Assembly (NCBI GenBank): GCA_028565635.1
Contig: JAOXYB010031554.1
Location: 1 to 14,574 of the forward strand
DNA: 14,574 bases
Source of the DNA: Phoronis ovalis
Lineage: Eukaryota > Phoronida > Phoronidae
Reading direction: 5' to 3'
The notes under the pieces were generated by a model. That model saw only the letters and a list, made by a program, of their open reading frames with translations, was not told the origin of the DNA and did no database searches. Position 1 is the stretch's first letter, and every line of letters starts with the position of its first letter. Below, piece by piece: positions 8,789 through 14,574 of this stretch. The position numbers and the translations under genes were made by a program.

Positions 8789-9522
8789 TTAGATATTAAT
8801 TAGCTAATTTATAATTTATGGACCTTTTAAACACTGTGTTTGTGTAGTGAAAAAAACAATTATCCTATTTTTGTGCCACTTAATTACAAATTATAAATTA
8901 ATTTATAAGTATTAAATTGTTTTTGAAAATAATGATCACTTCCTTGTGTTTGTTTGTAATAGCAGTTTTTGTTATATTAGATTATTATAAATGATTTGAC
9001 TCACTGTGCTTTGTGAATTTACAGGAAAATAGATGTCTTATAGATGTGTTAAATTTGTGTATTAACATTTCAAAATCTCATAACCATAAGGATCAGTTTA
9101 ATATAACAGCAGATAAGTAAGTTTGATATTTTTAAATTGTCTTTTTTCTAAGCATTCAGTTGCATGCATCAAATCAAAAACTGCTGGTGAAAATTAACAA
9201 TAACTACAAATTTGTGACACACTGATGTACTTAATAAAGGTATAAACAGGGTTATAGAGAAACTCTGACAAAGGCTTTTGTTTCAGTTCTGTGAAATTAT
9301 TATTATTATGAGAAATGCAGGGATAATTTCCCTAACAAATGTCTGTAAATATGTGCATAAAATATGCCTAGTTCGAAGAATATAATTATATTAGAAATAT
9401 TTCCAACAGAAATACATGTCGCGTGACCATGTTATTAATTTGCATTTTTGAGATTGAATTCTGTTAACACTACTGCAATATCTCACTTGGAAAACTAACA
9501 TTAGATAGCTCATCTACCCTAT
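8789..9522 (+). other. Probable 3' UTR of SLC25A46 and adjoining sequence
   Basis: Non-coding AT-rich sequence following the stop. Candidate poly(A) hexamers are ATTAAA at 8911-8916 and AATAAA at 9233-9238; a later AATAAA lies at 9939-9944, beyond the hairpin element. The true end cannot be fixed from sequence alone. Confidence 0.5.
9233..9238 (+). terminator. Candidate poly(A) signal for SLC25A46
   Basis: Canonical AATAAA about 445 nt after the stop codon. The earlier ATTAAA at 8911 is an alternative. No transcript data are available to choose. Confidence 0.35.
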
Positions 9523-9641
9523 GCATTAAAGGGACATCAAGGAAATTTGTATAACAAGTGGAAGAATTTTTTTATCTCCAGGCCCAATCAACTTTTGTCG
9601 AACCTGGAGATCAAAAAAAATCTGTGATGTTTCTTTAATGC
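9523..9641. mobile_element. MITE-like hairpin element (119 bp)
   Basis: Terminal inverted repeats GCATTAAAGGGACATCA (9523-9539) and TGATGTTTCTTTAATGC (9625-9641) match at 15 of 17 positions. An inner pair, TTTTTTTATCTCCAGG (9567-9582) and CCTGGAGATCAAAAAAA (9603-9619), matches apart from one extra base around a 20-nt loop. TTAA occurs symmetrically within both ends, so a TTAA target-site duplication (as for piggyBac-type elements) is possible but unproven. There is no coding capacity; it is non-autonomous if mobile. It lies downstream of SLC25A46. Confidence 0.7.
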
Positions 9642-11798
9642 TTCTGTATTCAACTCGTCAGACTAACTGCATTAATTATATGATTTGTGAATATGGAATT
9701 GATGAGCAATTGGTCTGGGTTTTATTTAGTGAACCTGCAAATTCGGTTTCTTGCAGTTGTTGTTTTTGCAAGGAAAATGTCAGTGCAAATTGCATCAGGG
9801 ATGAAACATGAAGTTGGACAGAGATGGGAAGTTACGGGTTTACTACAGTGAACTGCTGTCTATTAAATTAGTTCTCAATTGTACAAAGTTGTAACGGAGT
9901 TTGAATAATACTTGAACCAAGCACAGAGTTATTGCATCAATAAACATAGTTGGTAAAATGTGCTTTTTCTCTGACGGGATTGCAGGTAAAAACTTATTTC
10001 GTCAGTCTGACATCATTTTCATGTAATATGTTTGCCATAAAATAGATGTCACTTATAGGTTGACAATTTCCTAGTAGCATGGTGAAGACGATTAAAGCAA
10101 TGTTAAAAGCCGAGTTAGCACCTAGGAGGAACCCATTTTTCTTCGAATGCAGGGATGTGCCTCCCAACCTAATCCAAAATATTAGCTTGTACCAAACTCA
10201 ATCCAAATCTTGGGTAGTAATCTTTGTAGCAATCCATTGTTACCTATAGAAACTTATTGATACAAACCAAATTCCAAAATCTATTTATGGATACAAATCT
10301 AATAGCAATCCAAATTATTTGCTGTAAGCAGTGGAATGGTCTAATTTTTGAATTTCTTTATGGTAACATTAAAAAAAAACAATAAAAATAATACAATCCA
10401 AATCCAAAATTTTCAACCGGTTTCACCCCCCCCTGGGGGTCAGCAACTCGAATCTGTACTTGGCACAAGTATCTTCAAAACAAGGGAAATGGTATATTCT
10501 CGACTGACTATATGCAATATTAAAACATTTCAGTGTCTTAGGATGATCATTTTAAAAAAAATGGAATTAATGTAAACGAGAAAACTTTATTGAATATAAA
10601 TGTCAAATAAACAACTAATACATCCGATACTGTGATGTACACGATCATAAATCAAATCAGAGTAGTAAAATGCTTCTATAGTCTTTATAGACTGTATATG
10701 TTAATTTGTTTCAAATTTTTTTTGAACTAATGCAAATCAATATGTTATAAGGTAAATATAACTCGACACACAGTGATGTACAAGATTAAGAAATCAATGT
10801 GTTTATCAAGATCAGGCTGTAATTTCTACTCATAGGAAGATTTTCTTTCAAGGTACTATTCTATTTCAGAGAAAAATGTCATCATCTTGTGTTTAACTTA
10901 ACAATGATGCCACTGTTCGATATGTGACAGATACGTTAATATACAAAATTTATTACAACAAATATATGATATCTGTTCACATGACTGTTGAAATGCAATC
11001 AAATAAAGTATAGAAATTTATAAATAATTATTAGGAGAATTACCAAAAAATTACCCCAAGCCGTGCTTTTTCACTGACTCTTTAATTCTCATTGTTTTCG
11101 TTAATTATTTCCAATAATTTTATCATGATAACTGACAACTATGAGACAGTAATATAGAGAAAATGCTCATAAAACATCGGCAACAAAACAGTACAAGTGC
11201 CACCACTTGCGACAAAGATAAACAAAGCAAACAAATTTTAGAATACAGTAACAGCTGCATCATGGTAAAAATTCTCTATTTTTACAAAATAGTTATAGGA
11301 CCAAAGAATACGAAATTTTCGGTATCTATAAAACGGAAATTTGAAAACGTTTCGTTAAATATGCATGATTTTTTTGCACAGGTCAAATTTTGATTAATTC
11401 ATTATTTTAAAACTTCTCTTAAAAATCTAAAATGAATGACACCATAAAATCTTTAAAGTACATCATAATATGGTTAAATGTTGTAAACAGCTGTTGACCA
11501 AAAATTAAGCTGCAAGGTATATACACGGGTAACAACATTTGGATACTATATGATACAAACTGTAAATATCAACATCGGCAAAAAAATTGAATACTTTCAA
11601 TTCTTGTATAAATGTTATAGACATACTAGTTTCACAATATTGAAATAATCAATCAGTAATGTAGTTGTCAACATTGAAAAGGTCTTATACAGAGTGACTG
11701 AAAATAAGTGTGCCAAATTTATGTATAAAAGTTTGATTTTTCAAAATTAAGATACTTTTCAGACTTCACACAAATAAAGTTATTTCTTTTCCAATTAC
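9642..11798. other. Intergenic region between convergent genes
   Basis: AT-rich, with no open frame that resembles a protein. Open frames at 10348-10575 and 11163-11393 are low-complexity or Lys/Asn-biased and are judged accidental. It contains the AATCCAAA-rich stretch at 10171-10414. Nothing else is supported. Confidence 0.6.
10171..10414. repeat. Degenerate AATCCAAA-rich stretch
   Basis: AATCCAAA or close variants recur at 10171, 10200, 10231, 10270, 10307 and 10395 (the last doubled as AATCCAAATCCAAA). Spacing is irregular and the units are diverged, so this is an eroded simple or minisatellite repeat rather than a clean tandem array. Confidence 0.5.
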
Positions 11799-12000
11799 CA
11801 GGAAACGAAGCCATTCACATCAGAACTCAGTCGAAAACCGAGACATGGCTACGATCTACCACCCATTTATGACAGTCTTTGGAGGTCAGAACATGATGTG
11901 GTAACCTCTTCCCGCCATAGTTAGTAGGACTGATGAAGGTCTTGTGATAAGACCGAAAGCTCTCATGGCTTAATAAGTATGATTCAGTTTTGGACTAAAA
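11799..12000 (+). mobile_element. Decayed Penelope-like / GIY-YIG retroelement 3' end
   Basis: A conceptual peptide EAIHIR (11807-11824) is followed, one frame away, by NRDMATIYHPF (11836-11868). This matches the pattern at the C-terminal edge of GIY-YIG endonucleases in Penelope-like retroelements (EAIxIR ... NRDxG ... IYxxxL), here broken by a frameshift and early stops. About 60 bp later comes CTGATGA, a 6-bp stem (GGTCTT / AAGACC) and GAAA, as in the hammerhead-like termini of such elements. The reverse transcriptase and most of the endonuclease are absent, so this is a short 5'-truncated relic. Recognition is from memory of the family, not from a search. Confidence 0.6.
11930..11967 (+). 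ncRNA. Hammerhead-ribozyme-like hairpin, probably inactive
   Basis: CTGATGA (11930-11936), one extra A, stem GGTCTT / AAGACC (11938-11943, 11949-11954) with a GTGAT loop, then GAAA (11955-11958). A short possible stem III follows (AGC at 11958-11960 with GCT at 11968-11970). The order fits the hammerhead core with stem II. Against activity: the A at 11937 is an insertion relative to the CUGANGA consensus, and I find no convincing stem I. It is best read as a relic within the retroelement end. Confidence 0.35.
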
Positions 12001-12887
12001 TTTGTGTTTGATATTTACTTTATTCTTTAGAAATGAAAGAGGCGTGAAATGGCAATGGCCACTATTTTGGGCCCTATTGAATCGCGGGTTGAATACAAAT
12101 TCTTAGAATTAATGTACATTACTTTGACCAAAGTTTCATTATTTACATGATTCGGTCATGATGTAGCCACATTCTGTAATGCACTTCACAATCAACAAAG
12201 AATTTATTTGAAACAAAACATAATAAATAATAAAAAATATCCTTTCTACTAACTTTTTGAATTTCAATCACGTGTCCAAAGTGTATTGTATTACCTTCAC
12301 ACCTTTAATTAATTTTTTTTCCAATAAAAATTATGAAATTGAAATTTTGGACTCATTAAAACTATGATCTATAAAACTACAAAATGGGGAGAAAATTTGT
12401 GTTCAGTATTATTCTAAAATTTCAACTTTGTTACTTTTGATGTTAGGTGAGGTAAAAGAATAGCATCACAAAAGGTGAAATAAGCTTAATAATACAAAGC
12501 AAATATTAAATACAAATATTACAATTATTGCTTTGATCTTTTGCTTTCTAATAATTAACCAAAATTCTTGGAGCCACACTTGAATGATTTAAACTGGACA
12601 GGCGTATTTATTTCCAGTCACAGTGTAGTTTGATAAACACAGTTATCAACATTCCGCAGAATAGTTTGAACAACTGCATAATACCATATTCCGAAAACCT
12701 CTGACTTTAGCTACAACTGGTGATATTTTTAAATTGGTCTTCTAATTGCAAGCTATATCATGAATGATGTTTGAGAAATATCTGACTGGTGTCTTTGAGA
12801 AGACAATTAGCTGATTCCTAATACACGACCAATTAAAATTACCAATACATCCGAGTGTAACCTCTATTATGAACAAACAACCACTGG
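12001..12887 (-). other. Probable 3' UTR and 3' flank of the minus-strand gene
   Basis: Non-coding AT-rich sequence downstream (minus sense) of the TAG at 12888-12890. Candidate poly(A) signals in minus sense are TTTATT on the plus strand at 12607-12612, about 280 nt from the stop, and again at 12203-12208. No other feature is seen. Confidence 0.5.
12607..12612 (-). terminator. Candidate poly(A) signal for the minus-strand gene
   Basis: Plus-strand TTTATT reads AATAAA on the minus strand and is the nearest canonical hexamer I noted after the stop codon. AT-rich context makes it only suggestive. Confidence 0.35.
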
Positions 12888-13123
12888 CTAATATCTACTG
12901 CTATATCCATACCCCGGTATGATCATTGGCTGTTGCGTAGACATAGTCTGCCCGTTAGTCATCGGCATCTGGGATAAAAAGTATGGTGTTGGTGTAGGTG
13001 GAGTTTGATTGACAGGTGTCATACATGGCGTCATCAGAGGTGGTGGTGTGGAGCAGGTTGTCGGTATGTTATGAGGTTGGCAAGTACAGGCATGGCCAGG
13101 AAGGGAATAGTCTTGTACAAACC
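12888..13123 (-). CDS. Terminal coding exon of an unrecognised Pro/Thr-rich protein
   Basis: Read on the minus strand: the acceptor is CTACTGTCTTTCAG, just above 13123. With the split A from the upstream exon it gives 78 codons, then TAG at 12888-12890. The sequence starts RFVQDYSLPGHACTCQPHN, then becomes rich in Pro, Thr, Met and Gln (for example TPPPLMTPCMTPVNQTPP), and ends PMIIPGYGYSSRY. It has no membrane segment and no catalytic motif, and looks like the disordered C terminus of a regulatory protein such as a transcription factor, co-activator or RNA-binding protein; that is inference. I do not recognise the family. Converges with SLC25A46. Confidence 0.8.
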
Positions 13124-13551
13124 CTGAAAGACAGTAGAAACATGTTCTTAATATAACATTAATATGCCCCGTATCTTAAAAAGGTCATGATGCACATATT
13201 CTAGTATATTCGGATCAATAAAATTCTTGTGGCATAATTTTTGTGGCAAAAAGCTTATTATAGGATGACTCAGAAAATATATGAAGGTAACTAGGGTTGC
13301 AGTTTTTATTTTTTCTGCGATTGTTCTTATTCAGTTATTAAATAATGGGAAATGTTGTGATTTATGTCGCAGTTTTTGGAGCATACATAATATCTGATTG
13401 CATATTGCTGTGAAAAATTATTACTGGTATATTTTAGTATAGCTAATAAAAATGATTTGAGGACGCATCTTCCACACAATTACTAAGAATATATCAATCT
13501 GCTTAAATTTATCAATGAATAATAATAATAAATGACTGTGCAATGAGTGAT

Positions 13552-13661
13552 AAACCTGGTCCCATGACAGAATAAGCTGCGAAGAAATCAGTTACAACGT
13601 AACTATAAAATCTGTGTGTAGATGCCTAGCAAAAATACACACACAGATCAGTGCCAGGTTT
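13552..13661. repeat. Compact inverted-repeat element
   Basis: Outer arms AAACCTGG (13552-13559) and CCAGGTTT (13654-13661) enclose a strong inner hairpin, ATCTGTGTGTA (13610-13620) with TACACACACAGAT (13636-13648). A small perfect GTTAC/GTAAC stem lies at 13591-13603. It could be a MITE of about 110 bp or an intronic RNA structure; no target-site duplication was identified. Confidence 0.45.
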
Positions 13662-13726
13662 TTCGTGGGTAAACATACAAAAAAAAGCATCAGACAACCC
13701 TCTATTGTATGCACTTTACCTACTGA

Positions 13727-14103
13727 CAATAGACTATTTGCTTGCACTTGAGGGCGCTGCAGTCAGACCTTCCAATACTGCCATCCTTTAGTTACACACA
13801 ATACTTGTTTTTTAAATCTGACTTTAGAAACGCATTAAACGGTGATGATTTAACAAAATAAAAAAAATACTAATAAATAGTTGTTTATTTATCGATATGC
13901 TCACAAAAAGGAGGATATTTCTTAGATCAAAGAATATTAGATTTATTTTTGGTTTTGGCTTTGCATGCGAAGGAAGCATTCTGCAAATCAATTGCGTGAG
14001 CGCACGCAGAACTATGTCATTGTTCATTCACAGAATGCGACATGCTAAGAACGTTTGGGTCTGAGACTGGTGGCTCCACCAAGTGCATGCAAATAGTCTA
14101 TTG
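13727..14103. mobile_element. 377-bp terminal-inverted-repeat element (MITE-like)
   Basis: The ends 13727-13750 (CAATAGACTATTTGC, T, TGCACTTG) and 14080-14103 are inverted copies, identical at 23 of 24 positions. Weaker similarity continues inward to the GCAGTCAGACC (13759-13769) / GGTCTGAGACTGG (14058-14070) pair, so the inverted repeats are roughly 45 bp. The interior is AT-rich with no supported gene. It is inserted in the intron of the minus-strand gene, 77 bp from the exon's donor. No clear target-site duplication is seen; a TA duplication hidden in the ends is possible. Confidence 0.75.
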
Positions 14104-14180
14104 AATACCCTATACCTAAAATCCTGGGACTCCCACTGAAGTTTAAAAGGACAATGTTTTTTTGTTAAAAACATACTTAC

Positions 14181-14285
14181 TATAATTCATTGTTTGACTA
14201 GCAGGCGATGAAACAGGGGATGGAGCAAAGTTTGGAATATTGGATGGTGGAGTTGCAGGTATGTAAGGTTCAGTAACCATACCAA
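14181..14285 (-). CDS. Penultimate coding exon of the unrecognised Pro/Thr-rich protein
   Basis: Minus-strand exon with acceptor CATTTTTTTCTGCAG and donor ATA|gtaagt, a strong match to the consensus. It is 105 nt, phase 1 on both sides, so it could be skipped without breaking the frame. The peptide runs VGMVTEPYIPATPPSNIPN, then FAPSPVSSPASQTMNY, again Pro/Ser/Thr-rich and probably disordered. Joining to 13123 keeps one frame to the stop. Upstream exons lie right of the window. Confidence 0.78.
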
Positions 14286-14574
14286 CTGCAGAAAAAAATG
14301 TCAAAATTATTACTGATGTTGTGAACAGAATCTATAAATTAGCATAAATTAAAGGTTCATTTGAACTGATTAAAATTAATACTTTTGCATAATATTAGTA
14401 AATTATTACTAGTGACTTGTTTTCCCAAAATACAGAGTGTGATTCACTTGAATATATATTTCCAAATGCTATAAAAATGTTGTAACTATAATAAAAGACA
14501 AGAGGTCTGCGGGTGCAGACAGATGCCCATCATATCATGTAGTTTCTGTAGTTGTAAAGCCATCTTTGTATGTA
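14286..14574 (-). other. Partial upstream intron of the minus-strand gene
   Basis: AT-rich, running off the right edge. Its acceptor tract (TTTTTTTCTGCAG in minus sense) adjoins 14285. Near the edge, ACAAGAG is followed by the perfect hairpin GTCTGC-GGGT-GCAGAC (14505-14520), which may mark the end of another interspersed repeat. Confidence 0.55.

Larger units (their letters stand above)
13124..14180 (-). other. Intron of the minus-strand Pro/Thr-rich gene
   Basis: A 1,057-bp phase-1 GT-AG intron. It carries two inverted-repeat elements (13552-13661 and 13727-14103). An open frame at 13824-14027 lies within the larger element and looks accidental. Confidence 0.75.

Noticed and set aside
10425-10440. 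ACCCCC/GGGGGT inverted repeat
   Set aside because: A six-base stem in a C/G homopolymer run; too short to interpret.
10348-10575. 75-codon plus-strand open frame
   Set aside because: It spans the eroded AATCCAAA repeat and a homopolymer-rich stretch; the peptide is low complexity with no gene-like features.
11163-11393. 76-codon plus-strand open frame
   Set aside because: Lys/Asn/Ser-biased translation of AT-rich sequence, with no motif and no recognisable splice context.
11930-11970. Functional hammerhead ribozyme
   Set aside because: The extra A after CTGATGA and the lack of a convincing stem I argue against activity; kept only as a relic-like motif.
13824-14027. 67-codon minus-strand open frame
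   Set aside because: It falls inside the 377-bp inverted-repeat element within an intron; Ile/Leu/Phe-rich chance translation. It might be element-derived, but nothing supports a transposase.
1-14574. CRISPR arrays, bacterial operons, tRNA or rRNA genes
   Set aside because: No regularly spaced identical repeats, no Shine-Dalgarno-led gene runs and no recognisable tRNA/rRNA segments; the gene structure is eukaryotic.

Overview
This is an AT-rich animal nuclear sequence: genes are split by GT-AG introns, coding exons are small and conserved, and there are long AT-rich introns, palindromic mini-elements and a decayed retroelement. The organism is most likely an invertebrate. The repeat style and the intronless orphan GPCR would suit a lophotrochozoan such as a mollusc or brachiopod, but that is only a guess.

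Plus strand, 560-8788: the last six coding exons of an SLC25A46 orthologue (mitochondrial outer-membrane carrier-like protein, the metazoan relative of yeast Ugo1). They join at 560-660, 1061-1138, 1478-1635, 2090-2147, 3412-3627 and 8312-8788, and encode about 361 residues. Intron phases agree at every junction, and three internal exons have the same codon counts as the matching human segments as recalled. The N-terminal coding exon(s) lie before the window. The protein ends in a Ser/Thr/Arg-rich tail that the human protein lacks.

The 4.7-kb last intron of SLC25A46 contains a complete intronless gene on the same strand (6608-7954). It encodes a 448-residue class A (rhodopsin-like) GPCR with all seven membrane segments and the family's landmark residues, but without the aminergic Asp of TM3, the usual TM5 proline, or the Cys of the TM6 CWxP motif.

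Minus strand, 14285-12888: the last two coding exons of an unrecognised gene whose product ends in a Pro/Thr/Ser/Met/Gln-rich, low-complexity stretch finishing in Gly-Tyr/Ser-Arg-Tyr. It converges tail-to-tail with SLC25A46, and the 4.1 kb between the two stop codons holds both 3' UTRs plus repeats.

Repeats: a hairpin family near the left edge (17-64 and 281-365), CACGAAAATA-type repeats (2576-3027), two abutting AT palindromes (5968-6007), a hairpin MITE-like element (9523-9641), an AATCCAAA-rich stretch (10171-10414), a decayed Penelope-like/GIY-YIG retroelement end with a hammerhead-like hairpin (11799-12000), a compact inverted-repeat element (13552-13661) and a 377-bp terminal-inverted-repeat element inside the minus-strand gene's intron (13727-14103). 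The two protein-coding themes, mitochondrial membrane dynamics and cell-surface signalling, show no evident functional link beyond the nesting. I saw no new multi-gene system here.
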